Shown one piece after another: positions 10,753 through 22,076 of a DNA stretch of 64,000 nt. Source of the DNA: Drosophila persimilis (Eukaryota; Arthropoda; Insecta; Diptera; Drosophilidae). Both the position numbers and the translations under genes were made by a program. The DNA lies in the NCBI RefSeq assembly GCF_003286085.1, contig NW_020825522.1, forward strand, positions 1 through 64,000, written 5' to 3'. The notes beneath the pieces were generated by a model that searched no databases, was not told where the DNA came from, and saw only the letters and a program-made list of their open reading frames with translations. How positions within the stretch are numbered: the stretch's first letter is position 1; each line of letters opens with the position of its first letter.

Positions 10753-11119
10753 AAAACGAAGGGGAACGTTGTGAGTTGCTGCGGACACCGCAACTCTACA
10801 TTTATACCCGAAACTTAGTCAGTAGGGCTCTCCTCTGGCAAACGCCGCTAATATTGAACGACACGGCAAAGAGTGCGTGCGAGAGAGACAGAAAATCAGT
10901 CTGAGCGTGACGTCGGGCGCTGCGTAGCCACTGCAAATTGATTTGCTGCTTTTGGTTACAAAAATGATCCGAACTGAATCAGATTCAGCAACCGGATAGA
11001 TATTGTCATTCTCTATGATTGTGCGTTTTTAGTTTTCTCGAATCTGCAATATTGTGGATGCCCCAGATATTCGTCCTTTGCGGGGGTGGTAGGGGGTGTG
11101 GCGAAATTTTGACACAAAA

Positions 11120-11123
11120 CAGT
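11120..11123. repeat. Target site duplication CAGT of the tandem LTR element
   Basis: CAGT precedes TGTAGG at 11124 and recurs at 15765-15768 after CTTGCTACA. The host Helentron has a single CAGT/CGGT at this point, so the three-LTR array occupies one insertion site. Confidence 0.9.
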
Positions 11124-11416
11124 TGTAGGCCGTCTAACCCGGGAATTGTAGTGACCAATATCGGTGCGTGAGTGAACTGTCTAGGTATAAAAATACAAGC
11201 CCGGCGATTTGATGTAACTCTTTTTTATTAGCTGCGCGTCCGTCTCTCACAATCGCCATTTACAAAGTGCACTTACTCTATTATCGATGTTTCTTATCCG
11301 ATATCTCACTATTGGTATTTCCCGCCGAGTGTATCGATGGTGCGGTAAATACCAATGCGCGCTGTATGCTATTTTAAATACTAGTTGAATGCATCACTAA
11401 TTATTACCTTGCTACA
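11124..11416 (-). repeat. LTR 1 of the tandem array (outer 3' LTR)
   Basis: Starts TGTAGGCCG and ends TTGCTACA on the + strand. It differs from the other two at two positions seen by eye: GATTTGATGTAACTC where they have GATATAAC, and GAATGCATCAC where they have GCCTCAC. Confidence 0.9.
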
Positions 11417-11523
11417 ATTCGGCCATCCTGACCGGAGTGCTCCTGAACTCCTTACATTTAAGTTAGTTTCTAGATAGGTTGATTTATTACAGTTGGGTGT
11501 GGTTTACTCTTAACATTCTCAGT

Positions 11524-11796
11524 TTACGTATTACAATCATTTTCTTCATTTTGATTCCCTGTGACATTTGCATTATTACCATTTTCAATCCACGGCTTCA
11601 TATTTGCCACCGCCCAAACTCCTTTATACGGGATCCTTGATTGTTGAAACCCCTCTACATCTTCTAGCAAATACCAATCATTTTTTAACACCTTTGATAT
11701 CTTATAAGGTCCTTTGAACTTCGGGATAAGCTTTTTAGACACCCCTATATGAGTGTCGAAATTTCTCACCATAACTAGATCATTGTCTACGTACAC
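11524..11796 (-). pseudogene. Integrase C-terminal tail, first internal copy
   Basis: 90 codons reading MYVDNDLVMVRNFDTH, LIPKFKGPYKISKVL and DWYLLEDVEG. This is the basic C-terminal domain seen after the integrase core in mdg3/blastopia-like Gypsy elements. It is joined directly to the RT fragment, so the RT palm, RNase H and integrase core have been deleted. Confidence 0.75.
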
Positions 11797-12005
11797 GTGT
11801 GGCCCCCTTCGCTTTGAATCTGCTGCTTGTTTGTGAATCTTTGAAACACATGCATAAATACGTGGAAGTATCCATTCTTCAGGTCTAACTTGGTGAAAAG
11901 TCTTTTCCCTGACAGTTTATCTAGTAGGTCGTCTATAAGAGGTGTTGGGTAATTGTCCTTTATCATTCCTTTATTAAGTGTGCGATAATCGACGCACCGT
12001 CTCAA
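11787..12005 (-). pseudogene. RT fragment, first internal copy
   Basis: 72 codons containing RRCVDYRTLNKGMIKDNYP and FTKLDLKNGYFHV, the fingers/palm motifs of Gypsy reverse transcriptases. It ends before the catalytic YxDD box. Overlaps the preceding frame by a frameshift. Confidence 0.8.
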
Positions 12006-12816
12006 CTCTCCCGAATTCTTTTTTTACCAGTACTATAGGCGAAACGTATTCTGACTCACTGGTTCTGATGTAACCTTTTTCTGTGTAATCGTCTATCATT
12101 TTCTGTACTTGGGCTTTTTCGCTATACGACAGTCTTCTAGGTGGGCAATGAAACGGTTTTTCGTGTTCGAAATTCAACTTCATTTCCCACTTGGTTTGTG
12201 GTAAGTTTGGTCTTTCTGCGTTTACATACGCTGTCCTAAACATGTATTTAAGTCGTCCTGCGAGTTCTTGGCTACAATCTGTCCCTACTTTCAACTCCCA
12301 ATCGTTTTCTTTGTCTGGATACTGGCTTGGTAGTTCGTTGAAATTGGCTTTTACGCTCTCGCAGGTATCGCTGTCTTCCAGACACTCAACCATTGCAGAA
12401 CACTCATTTTCTACCTTGCCTTCACTTTCTACTTCATGCTCGTTCTCTTTACCACCCTCATCTTTTACTTCACACTCATATTCTCCTAAACGCTCATTCT
12501 CTATTCCACACTCATTTTTTTCTAAACACTCATTTTTTATTTCACACTCATTTTCTTCTAAACACTCATTTTCTCCTAAACACTCATTTTTTATTTCACA
12601 CTCATTTTCTTCTAAACACTCATTTTCTCCTAAACACTCATTTTTTATTTCACACTCGTTTTTCGTCTCACTCTCCTTCTCCTTGCAAATGTCACTTACA
12701 ATTTTAAATTTGGCGATGGCCTTAAACTGCGCGATCCAAGTTGTGACGTCATCGTTGTTTCCAGAAATGTTGCCATGATATGTTGGCAACACGTCTTTGG
12801 CGGCATTTAGCAACAT
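11974..12816 (-). pseudogene. Fused gag/RT frame, first internal copy
   Basis: Open for 280 codons. The N-terminal part contains a gag-like TTWIAQFKAIAKF. The middle is an acidic repeat of about 18 residues (units like NECLGENECLEEN) coded by a 54-bp DNA repeat at about 12530-12650. The C-terminal part reads into the start of a Gypsy reverse transcriptase (KPFHCPPRRLS, then EYVSPIVLVKK). A frameshift near 12005 separates it from the next RT piece. The gag-to-RT junction removes nucleocapsid and protease, so this is a deletion derivative that kept a long frame. Confidence 0.75.
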
Positions 12817-13297
12817 GACGCCAGCGTCATTGTTGGCGGCTGGTGTTGTGTTCTCTCCTCTCCCTTCCTTCTCCCTCTCGCTCTACAGCTTCAGCAGCTC
12901 GACTTGCAATTTTAACATTTCAACCTCTGCTCGATATTCGCCGTGGTTGTTGTTGTGCCCAGGCGCTTGCGGTGCTTTTTCGTTCTTCTCTTTGCGTTCG
13001 CTCTTCGTCAAATCTTGATCTGCGGCTGCCTCATCTTCCCTCTCGTTCTCGCATGCTTCGGCTGCCGGTGGTCCCTGTCCCCGCAGCACTACTGGTATTT
13101 CGTTAAGTCTTTGCTTCCACCTTTTGGTAGATTGAGGGACTCCAGCCATCCGCGCAGCTGGGCGGCCGAGAACTCCTCCGTGCCGACCAAGTCCGACATG
13201 TTTTTTTTTTTCAGCAATGGCGTCTTCGACGGACGAGAAAAGAAAAATTTTCGCTATTTTTCACTGCCGGCGGTTGATCCTATCCCACTTCTGAAAT

Positions 13298-13590
13298 TGT
13301 AGGCCGTCTAACCCGGGAATTGTAGTGACCAATATCGGTGCGTGAGTGAACTGTCTAGGTATAAAAATACAAGCCCGGCGATTTGATATAACTCTTTTTT
13401 ATTAGCTGCGCGTCCGTCTCTCACAATCGCCATTTACAAAGTGCACTTACTCTATTATCGATGTTTCTTATCCGATATCTCACTATTGGTATTTCCCGCC
13501 GAGTGTATCGATGGTGCGGTAAATACCAATGCGCGCTGTATGCTATTTTAAATACTAGTTGAATGCCTCACTAATTATTACCTTGCTACA
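13298..13590 (-). repeat. LTR 2 of the tandem array (central, shared)
   Basis: Appears identical to LTR 3 at 15472-15764. It serves both internal regions, which is the structure left by LTR-LTR unequal exchange or by integration of a tandem DNA form. Confidence 0.9.
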
Positions 13591-13697
13591 ATTCGGCCAT
13601 CCTGACCGGAGTGCTCCTGAACTCCTTACATTTAAGTTAGTTTCTAGATAGGTTGATTTATTACAGTTGGGTGTGGTTTACTCTTAACATTCTCAGT

Positions 13698-13970
13698 TTA
13701 CGTATTACAATCATTTTCTTCATTTTGATTCCCTGTGACATTTGCATTATTACCATTTTCAATCCACGGCTTCATATTTGCCACCGCCCAAACTCCTTTA
13801 TACGGGATCCTTGATTGTTGAAACCCCTCTACATCTTCTAGCAAATACCAATCATTTTTTAACACCTTTGATATCTTATAAGGTCCTTTGAACTTCGGGA
13901 TAAGCTTTTTAGACACCCCTATATGAGTGTCGAAATTTCTCACCATAACTAGATCATTGTCTACGTACAC
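13698..13970 (-). pseudogene. Integrase C-terminal tail, second internal copy
   Basis: Same 90-codon frame as at 11524-11796. The junction to the RT fragment is the same in both copies, so the deletion predates the duplication. Confidence 0.8.
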
Positions 13971-14179
13971 GTGTGGCCCCCTTCGCTTTGAATCTGCTGC
14001 TTGTTTGTGAATCTTTGAAACACATGCATAAATACGTGGAAGTATCCATTCTTCAGGTCTAACTTGGTGAAAAGTCTTTTCCCTGACAGTTTATCTAGTA
14101 GGTCGTCTATAAGAGGTGTTGGGTAATTGTCCTTTATCATTCCTTTATTAAGTGTGCGATAATCGACGCACCGTCTCAA
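13961..14179 (-). pseudogene. RT fragment, second internal copy
   Basis: Same 72-codon RT piece as at 11787-12005, carrying the same truncation before the catalytic box. Confidence 0.8.
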
Positions 14180-14990
14180 CTCTCCCGAATTCTTTTTTTA
14201 CCAGTACTATAGGCGAAACGTATTCTGACTCACTGGTTCTGATGTAACCTTTTTCTGTGTAATCGTCTATCATTTTCTGTACTTGGGCTTTTTCGCTATA
14301 CGACAGTCTTCTAGGTGGGCAATGAAACGGTTTTTCGTGTTCGAAATTCAACTTCATTTCCCACTTGGTTTGTGGTAAGTTTGGTCTTTCTGCGTTTACA
14401 TACGCTGTCCTAAACATGTATTTAAGTCGTCCTGCGAGTTCTTGGCTACAATCTGTCCCTACTTTCAACTCCCAATCGTTTTCTTTGTCTGGATACTGGC
14501 TTGGTAGTTCGTTGAAATTGGCTTTTACGCTCTCGCAGGTATCGCTGTCTTCCAGACACTCAACCATTGCAGAACACTCATTTTCTACCTTGCCTTCACT
14601 TTCTACTTCATGCTCGTTCTCTTTACCACCCTCATCTTTTACTTCACACTCATATTCTCCTAAACGCTCATTCTCTATTCCACACTCATTTTTTTCTAAA
14701 CACTCATTTTTTATTTCACACTCATTTTCTTCTAAACACTCATTTTCTCCTAAACACTCATTTTTTATTTCACACTCATTTTCTTCTAAACACTCATTTT
14801 CTCCTAAACACTCATTTTTTATTTCACACTCGTTTTTCGTCTCACTCTCCTTCTCCTTGCAAATGTCACTTACAATTTTAAATTTGGCGATGGCCTTAAA
14901 CTGCGCGATCCAAGTTGTGACGTCATCGTTGTTTCCAGAAATGTTGCCATGATATGTTGGCAACACGTCTTTGGCGGCATTTAGCAACAT
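14148..14990 (-). pseudogene. Fused gag/RT frame, second internal copy
   Basis: The same 280-codon frame as at 11974-12816, shifted by 2174 bp and with the same translation, including the acidic Cys/Asn/Glu repeat. Identity over the whole frame shows the duplication is recent. Confidence 0.8.
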
Positions 14991-15471
14991 GACGCCAGCG
15001 TCATTGTTGGCGGCTGGTGTTGTGTTCTCTCCTCTCCCTTCCTTCTCCCTCTCGCTCTACAGCTTCAGCAGCTCGACTTGCAATTTTAACATTTCAACCT
15101 CTGCTCGATATTCGCCGTGGTTGTTGTTGTGCCCAGGCGCTTGCGGTGCTTTTTCGTTCTTCTCTTTGCGTTCGCTCTTCGTCAAATCTTGATCTGCGGC
15201 TGCCTCATCTTCCCTCTCGTTCTCGCATGCTTCGGCTGCCGGTGGTCCCTGTCCCCGCAGCACTACTGGTATTTCGTTAAGTCTTTGCTTCCACCTTTTG
15301 GTAGATTGAGGGACTCCAGCCATCCGCGCAGCTGGGCGGCCGAGAACTCCTCCGTGCCGACCAAGTCCGACATGTTTTTTTTTTTCAGCAATGGCGTCTT
15401 CGACGGACGAGAAAAGAAAAATTTTCGCTATTTTTCACTGCCGGCGGTTGATCCTATCCCACTTCTGAAAT

Positions 15472-15764
15472 TGTAGGCCGTCTAACCCGGGAATTGTAGT
15501 GACCAATATCGGTGCGTGAGTGAACTGTCTAGGTATAAAAATACAAGCCCGGCGATTTGATATAACTCTTTTTTATTAGCTGCGCGTCCGTCTCTCACAA
15601 TCGCCATTTACAAAGTGCACTTACTCTATTATCGATGTTTCTTATCCGATATCTCACTATTGGTATTTCCCGCCGAGTGTATCGATGGTGCGGTAAATAC
15701 CAATGCGCGCTGTATGCTATTTTAAATACTAGTTGAATGCCTCACTAATTATTACCTTGCTACA
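15472..15764 (-). repeat. LTR 3 of the tandem array (outer 5' LTR)
   Basis: 293 bp, same sequence as LTR 2, followed by the right CAGT. In coding orientation it is the promoter-bearing 5' LTR; a TATAAAAAT motif occurs near 15535 on the minus strand. Confidence 0.9.
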
Positions 15765-16439
15765 CAGTCAAGGTCCGATATCACAGGAGTGTGGATACCA
15801 AATTTGGATGCTCTGGCTTTTATAGGTTCTGAGATCCTTGAACTCATATTTTGCAATTGGCAAAACCGACCATGAAACCTGTGTGTTAGAGAGAGACACA
15901 GCGAGAAAAAATAAAATTGTTTTCTTGATTCTGGCTATAAAAATTATACGATCTGGTTCAGATTTCGCACTCTAGAAGATATAGTTAACCTCCACGATTC
16001 TGCGCTTTTAGTTTTCTCGTATCGTCGAAATTGTGGATGTCACAGATTTTCGCCTTTTGTGGGGGCGGAAGTGGGCGGTGAAATATTTCTGTAGCAGTGA
16101 CATATCAAAGAAGTCCGGATGTATAATGTCGTTGCTCTAGCTCTTATAGTCTTTGAGCACTAGGCGATGATAGGGACGGACAGGCAGACATGGCTCAATC
16201 GACTCGGCTATTGATGCTGATCAAGAACATATATACTTTATGGGGTCTGAAACGATTCCTTCTGGACGTTACACACATCCACTTTTACCACAAATCTAAT
16301 ATACCCCAATACTCATTTTGAGTATCGGGTATAATTACTCGCAAATACATCGACACGATGCGATGTGGAAACGATTTAAACATCGATAAGATTAGCAAAA
16401 TCATAGCTTCATTGGGTTTTAACTGAAAAATAAGTAAAA

Positions 16440-16765
16440 TGAGTGACAATTTAGGTGCCTCCGAGTAGGACTTGGAACGCAATTTGTATGGCGTACCGAT
16501 GCGTCCCGTTGACCCCAACTTCCACGACCTGGATGCCGACTTTCGTTTCACTTTAACTTTTATGTCTACTTTTTTCAGAAATGGTTGAACAGTTGAAGTT
16601 TTCGCAAGCGTTTATGGTTATACGGCAATCGTCGTATGCGTTGAAAGCGGTATCCAAAGGCCACACATCTCTGGGCATCGTCGCATCCGATGGCGTCGCC
16701 ATTGGCACAACAACGCGAAAGATTTCGGAACTAATGGAAGCACGGCATGGCGCACGTGGCCCCAA
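16440..16765 (+). pseudogene. Proteasome-alpha-like fragment X, copy 1
   Basis: ATG at 16440 opens MSDNLGASE, a stop, then DLERNLYGVPMRPVDPNFHDLDADF. After an intron-like segment ending TTTTTTCAG at 16579 the frame reads MVEQLKFSQ...SSYALKAVSKGHTSLG and ASDGVAIGTTT. The second part matches the proteasome alpha-subunit pattern (FSPxG..QVEYA.KAV..G.T..GI...DGV), with the FSPEGR turn degraded. About 60 codons remain, a quarter of a normal subunit. The first part is unrecognised and may belong to another gene. Homology with copy 2 stops at the same place near 16765. Confidence 0.45.
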
Positions 16766-16830
16766 TGTAAATTTTCAAACAAAAAATAGAATTACAAACA
16801 CACAAGAAACTCAATCGTAGGAGTCTCTCA

Positions 16831-17001
16831 CGTCGTCTATAGTTTAGTTCTATGCTAACCCCTCTGCGCATTGGTTGCATATGGATCTCGCAATCGGCTT
16901 CCGCTAAGCCACCAAGATTAAATACGAACTATAAAGTTTAACCCAAAATCTCTTTTCATTTTTGAAACACATAGGTGCCAAAAAGCTTGGCATCTCAAAC
17001 G
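16831..17001 (+). repeat. 5' LTR remnant of BEL element 3
   Basis: Matches 22248-22445 of the 3' LTR but lacks the first ~197 bases and a 27-base internal segment. Bases 16766-16830 before it match neither the LTR nor fragment X. Confidence 0.8.
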
Positions 17002-17002
17002 T

Positions 17003-17022
17003 TGGTGACCCCCCGACGTGAT
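17003..17022 (+). promoter_or_regulatory. Primer binding site, tRNA-Trp type
   Basis: TGGTGACCCCCCGACGTGAT: the same site as in BEL element 1 but with two extra C, which would disturb pairing with the tRNA. Confidence 0.7.
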
Positions 17023-17285
17023 ATAAAACCATTGCTTAATCGCGTTTAACTACCAACAAATACATTTGGGTGCACGTTGAAAAACAGTGCAAATTCAGTG
17101 AGAGTGCGGCTGGAATATTTATAGACAAATTCCGGTACTTTAAGCGTCGAATCTCTCATTCTCTGCGCAGCTGCAGCCGCTGTTCTTGACTTTTCGTGTC
17201 TTGCATTCTCGCTCTCGCGTCTATATATCGTCGCTTAAGCGGTATTTCATTTTCCGTTGTTGTGTCGAATTGCACAACGGTTAAC

Positions 17286-19129
17286 ATGGACAACGATCCG
17301 AATACAGGCGCGGGCGTAAATATTGTGGTTGCTGATTCCTGACTGAGTCTGTATAAGCGTAAAAGTCAGGCTTGCACAGGCTTGGCAAATCCTTCGCGGG
17401 GAATAAAATCGATAAGCTGACCGCCGCGGAAGTCGAGGTGCGCCTTGATACGTTGGCAGAAATTCGAGAGGAATTCAATAAGGCCCATAATTAATTGGAG
17501 GCTCTCGATCAAAACGAGATTGGGAGTGAGCTGCGCGAAATCTTCGATACTCTTTTCATATCGTTGAAAGCTGAGTTGCTGGCCGCTGTTGAAGTAAGCC
17601 AGTCACACGCCGCTGCCCATTCTACGACTCTGCCAAGCCATTCCGGACATATTACCATCATCATGGCTCACAAGCAGCGACTTCCTGAGCTGAAGGTGCC
17701 TAAGTTTTCTGGTGGATACGTCGAGTTCTCGGATTTTATGGCAATGTTCAAATCGGTGATTGAAGCGGATGCGGATCTCAGTGACATCGAGAAATTCCTC
17801 GCTGTTGCCTCGCTGATGCGGCTTTGGATTCGGTTCGATCGTTGGAGCTCTCCAGTGCCAATTATCGTGCGGCTCTGGATATACAAAAAGATTCTTGGGC
17901 TAAAGAGGGTAGACTCGCATCTTGTTAAAAGGCTTCGAGAGTTTTCGGATGCAGTCAATTTACACATGCGAGCGTTGCAGACATTGGGAACTGAGGAGCT
18001 TCAGGAGGAGATTTCAGGATTCATGGTCATCAACATGCTGCGGCAGAAGTTGGATTCGAAGACGCAAACCAAATGGGAGGAGCACACATCGTCGGATGCT
18101 ATACCTACCGCAGAGGAATTCTTCGAATTCTTGCAGCAACGCTGCCAGAAAATGGAGCGATTGGAATATGCTACAGCGACACACGCTAGTAGCGATCAGG
18201 TGGGAAAAAACCATTCCTATACGCAGGTTAAGAAAACGTTTTTAGCTTCCAACTCTTCCGCCGACCCGTCTGTATGCGTCTTTTGCCACTCAGCGGGCCA
18301 TGGAATATACTCGTGCAAGATATTCAATTGCCTAAAACCGGGGCACCGGACCCGCGCATGCAATAATGGAAAATGTCGAGTATGCGGCGGTAGGCATCAT
18401 AGTTTGTTGCACTTCGATAGTATACAGCCCACAACACAAAGCTGCCCAGGTATTACTCCTCCCGATCTGGCCGTTCAACCGGACTCTCTTTCCGTTGCTC
18501 AAAATTTTGCTAGCAGCTCGTCTCTACCTTCGTCTACCTCTCTTGCTGCCCAAGGTCTTCACTCTGATGTTGTGCTTCTGGCTACAGCCGTGGTTCTCGT
18601 GAAGAATCGGTCTGGCGTTTTAGTTCCTTGTCGTGCCATCTTAGATTCAGGATCGCAGCTGCATCTCGTCACATCCAGGTTCGCCCAGCAGCTTCAGCTT
18701 AGGAGAACTCAATCGTCTGCACTGGTGTCTGGGCTGGGCGATACCAGCGTTTCTACTGAGGGATCCACCATAAGCATTTGTATGCATTCTCGCACCTCTG
18801 CTTACACAACTACGCTTACTGCTCTCATCGCCCCCACGATTACCGATTCTCAACCAAGTATGACAGTAAATGTATCCGATTGGCGTATTCCATCTAACAT
18901 TGAGCTCGCTGATCGTGCATTTTTCAATCCTCAACGGGTTGATCTCATCATTGGTGCGAGCGTCTTTTATGATCTCCTCTGCGTAGGCCAAATCAAACCA
19001 AATCAAACAAATCAAACGATGGACTGCCTCTTCTGCAGAAGACCCGGCTTGGGTGGATCGTATCTGGTGGTGGACAGAAGGTATCAAGCTCGGCGCTTTT
19101 GGCCACGCAGAATTGTCCAGATTCGATAG
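17286..19129 (+). pseudogene. gag-protease frame of BEL element 3
   Basis: The gag start is ATG 17286 (MDNDPNTGAG), broken after about 18 codons. From 17495 the frame is open for 544 codons. It contains the gag core LPELKVPKFSGGYVEFSDF, two CCHC-like knuckles (CVFCHSAGHGIYSCK near 18275 and CRVCGGRHH near 18380) and the protease LVPCRAILDSGSQLHLVTSRF near 18625, with an intact DSG. DLIIGASVFYDLLCVGQIK near 18945 is the protease C-terminal motif. After about 19000 the frame drifts into a different reading of the junction, showing a frameshift. Confidence 0.85.
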
Positions 19130-19133
19130 CTGA

Positions 19134-19743
19134 GATGGAAGCAAGGTTGGATAAAACTCTTCGTATGTTTTGGGAAGTCGAGAATTGTGTGGAGGCTGGG
19201 TTGAATACCCAAGAAGAAGACGATTGTGAAGCACATTTCGTAAGCCACCTTTCACGGTTGCCATCCGGGGAGTATGCAGTTCGTCTGCCGCTAAATAACA
19301 ATACTGATCGTTTAGGAGAATCTTATGCTCAGGCTTATCGACGGTTCATCAGTCTGGAGCGAAAACTGGAGCGTAATCCTACACTCAAGGAGCGGTATTC
19401 CGCCTTTATGAGGGAGTATATTGATTTGCATCATATGCACCAAGTCAACCCTGATTCCCGTAGCCTCTGCAAATATTTCTTGCCTCATCACTGTGTCCTA
19501 AAGGAGGATAGTACGACGACAAAACTCCGTGTCGTTTTCGATGGATCCGCAGCTACATCAACTGGATATTCTCTAAATGATGTGATGATGACAGGCCCTG
19601 TTATTCAGCCTGCATTGTTTAACATATTGATTCGCTTTCGAACATATCCAGTCGCTCTCACTGGGGACATTTGTAAAATGTACCGCTGCGTACGAGTGTC
19701 TCCACCCGACAATTTGTATCCGAGGTTCAAGTCTACACATTAG
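19134..19743 (+). pseudogene. Reverse transcriptase N-terminal part, BEL element 3
   Basis: Contains the BEL-specific linker (EMEARLDKTLRMFWEVE, LPSGEYAVRLPL, LGESYAQAYRRF) and the first RT motifs TTKLRVVFDGSA, YSLNDVMMTGPVIQP and ALTGDICKMYRCVRV. It stops at 19741 just where the family continues to the P-F/Q-R-F segment, so a short piece is lost there. Confidence 0.85.
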
Positions 19744-20621
19744 ACACCGTCACATACGGGACGAGGGCTGCATCATTTTTAGCGGTCCGCGCAATGCACC
19801 AGCTGGCCATCGACGAGGCTGAATCCTACCCTCTTGGCTCAGCTGCTCTGCGGCAGGAGTTTTACGTGGATGACCTTATTTCGGGCGGTAATTCGGTCGC
19901 ACAGGTCATGGACAAGATGCACCAAACATCAGCTTTACTGACCCGTGGTAATTTTAGACTTAGGAAATGGTGCTCCAGTCACCAGGAAGTAATTGAGGGA
20001 ACCCCTGAAGATGACATAGAGAAGTTCCTAAAGTTTAATGATGGAAGCGACTTAGCCAAAACTCTCGGCTTAGAGTGGGAGCCTGCTTCGGATCAGCTGC
20101 TTTTTGCCTTGTCCGCACTGGACACAAACTCAAAGCCATCAAAGCGGTCGGTTTTATCTACGATTGCGCGGTTCTACGACCCTCTTGGATTGATAAATCC
20201 AGTCATTGTCAGGTGCAAAATCTTCCTTCAGCAGCTTTGGAGAGAAAATTTGGATTGGGATGAAAGCCTACCCTCAGCGTTGCATTCAACTTGGATGGAC
20301 TTGAGAAATAGTTTGGCAGGCATTTCTCGGATCTCATTTCCTCGCTTGGTTCTTCGTTCTAGTATGGCTGCAGAAGTTCACGGATTCTGTGATGCCAGCT
20401 TAGAAGCATATGGCGATTGCGTGTATGTCGTGTCCAGGGAAGCCCAGTCTTCGAGCCACGTTTTGTGCTCAAAGTCGCGAGTGGCGCCGCTAAAGACTAT
20501 ATTGATTCCTAAGCTGGAATTAAGTGGAGCCTATTTGCTTGCGAAAATCATGCAGAATGTAAAGGACATGGGAATCTTTCTATTGCTGGTCGGATTCGTC
20601 AACACCATTATCTTGGATTAG
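19744..20621 (+). pseudogene. RT catalytic box and RNase H, BEL element 3
   Basis: The frame resumes with LDTVTYGTRAASFLA, then the catalytic FYVDDLISGG near 19860, LTRGNFRLRKW and the BEL RNase H region (ILSTIARFYDPLGL-like segment near 20150, EVHGFCDASLEAYGDCVYV near 20370, PKLELSGAYLLAK near 20510). Both aspartates of YVDD are present. A frameshift near 20580 ends the frame. Confidence 0.85.
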
Positions 20622-20649
20622 GGACGAGCCAGCTAAATTTCAAGTTTTC

Positions 20650-22076
20650 GTGGAAAATCGAGTGGCATCAATTCAGGAGTTGACGGCAGCCATGGAATGG
20701 CGCTATGTTCCCACATCTTTAAATCCTGCTGATATTCTCTCGAGAGGCTCGCTTCCCAACCATCTTATCCAGTCAGAGCTATGGTTTCACGGCCCATCCT
20801 TTTTGCTAGGCTCCAAGGATAGGTGGCCTGTATCTCCTACTAAAAACATAGCAACTTTGGAGCTTCGCAAGAGAGGATTGCTAATCACGTCTCCACATGC
20901 CGATCTCACGTCCGGATGCAAATTTGCGAATTCATTCTTTCGCATGCAGCGCACATTCGCCTACATGCATAAATTTATACATCGTCTTAGGCATCCAGGA
21001 CTCACCGTTTCTGATATTCGACAAGGAACGCATCTTCTAATTCGACACATTCAGCTGGCAAATTTGTGGATGGACATAAAGGAGATTCGGTGCAATGGTC
21101 AAGTCATGAAATCCAGTTCTATTAGTTCGCTCAACCCGTTCATCGATCATTCTGGACTGCTTAGAGTTGGAGGTCGTCTTGGCAACTCATCGCTAGGATT
21201 TGACGCTCAGCACCCGCTCATTCTGCCAAAGGGACATTCCATTACCTTTGCGCTGATAAGATATTATCATGAAGATGTGGGAACATATCCAAAATTCGGC
21301 TGGAATATTGGCCCATTGGAGCAGTGTCAAGGGTTGTCAGCAGATGTGTGAGATGCTTCAGGACTAGGCCCCGCATGGTTGAACTCATCAAGGCCTCCGA
21401 TCAAGTGCTACATTAGCATATTCATCTGCTTCACTTCTAAGGCTATACACATGGAGCTCGCTCCCCGCATTTTGGCGGGTTGTGGGAAGCGGCCGTGAAG
21501 ACCGCAAAATATCACCTGTACCGCTCAGTTGGACCATCTGTGCTTAGCTTCGACGAGCTGCGCACTCTGATCTGTCAGATCACTGCAATTGTTAACTCTC
21601 GCCCTTTGCTCTCGCTTTCAGAAAATCCTGATGATTTAGACGTTTTGACTCCTGCTCATCTGCTTTTAGGCGGCCCCCATGAGCAAATCCTCGAGCCTGA
21701 CCTAACTATGCTGAAGTACAATCGTCTGGATGGCTGGCAGCGGGTCACCCAACTACAACAAATATTTTGGAGCCGTTGGCGGGAAGAGTATCTCACTCTT
21801 TTGTAAGAGCGCGCGAAGTGGCGTGTGCAAAACATCTGCAAGAACGTTCTCGTTCTGGTGAAGGATGAAAATCTTCCTCAAATGCGTTGGCCACTGGCTA
21901 GAGTGGTCGATGTCGTTATGGGCAAGGACGGAGTGTGTCGCGTCGCTGACCTGAAGACATCCTCAGGAAACATCAGGAGGGCCGTCACTCGGCTATGTTT
22001 GCTGCCCCTTAAGGAATCTGTTGAGAGACTAGCTCCCAACGGGGGGAGTATGTTCGGGCCAGCCGCTGAAGAATAA
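20650..22076 (+). pseudogene. Integrase region of BEL element 3, core deleted
   Basis: 20650-21351 encodes the RNase H end and integrase zinc-binding region (YVPTSLNPADILSRG, LLRVGGRLGNSSLGFDAQHPLILPKGH). Between about 21350 and 21470 only scraps remain, so the D,D-35-E core is largely missing. 21466-22076 gives HFGGLWEAAVKTAK, LTPAHLLLGGP and the DUF5641-like C-terminal domain (MRWPLARVVDVVMGKDGVCRVADLKT). A stop at 21804 splits it. Confidence 0.85.

Larger units (their letters stand above)
11124..15764 (-). mobile_element. Tandem Gypsy-type array: LTR-int-LTR-int-LTR
   Basis: Three 293-bp LTRs (11124-11416, 13298-13590, 15472-15764) enclose two internal regions; the repeat period is exactly 2174 bp. 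The internal parts appear identical, including the same deletions, and encode minus-strand gag/RT and integrase-tail pieces. The primer site next to the 5' LTR contains TCAGAAGTGGGAT, matching part of a tRNA-Leu 3' end as I recall it. Protease, most of RT, RNase H and the integrase core are missing, so the element depends on another copy for movement. Confidence 0.9.
10753..16333 (-). mobile_element. Helentron split by a tandem LTR element
   Basis: The 10753-11123 part begins AAAACGAAGGGGAACG with the terminal hairpin. The 15765-16333 part ends with GAGTATCGGGTATA. Removing 11124-15764 and one CAGT joins them at the position where the Helentron at about 5885-5925 is continuous, so this is one element interrupted by a later LTR insertion. 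Confidence 0.85.

Noticed and set aside
12191..12778. Ser/His/Phe-rich + strand frame (and its copy at 14365)
   Set aside because: It is the complement of the acidic gag repeat of the tandem LTR element and follows that 54-bp repeat.
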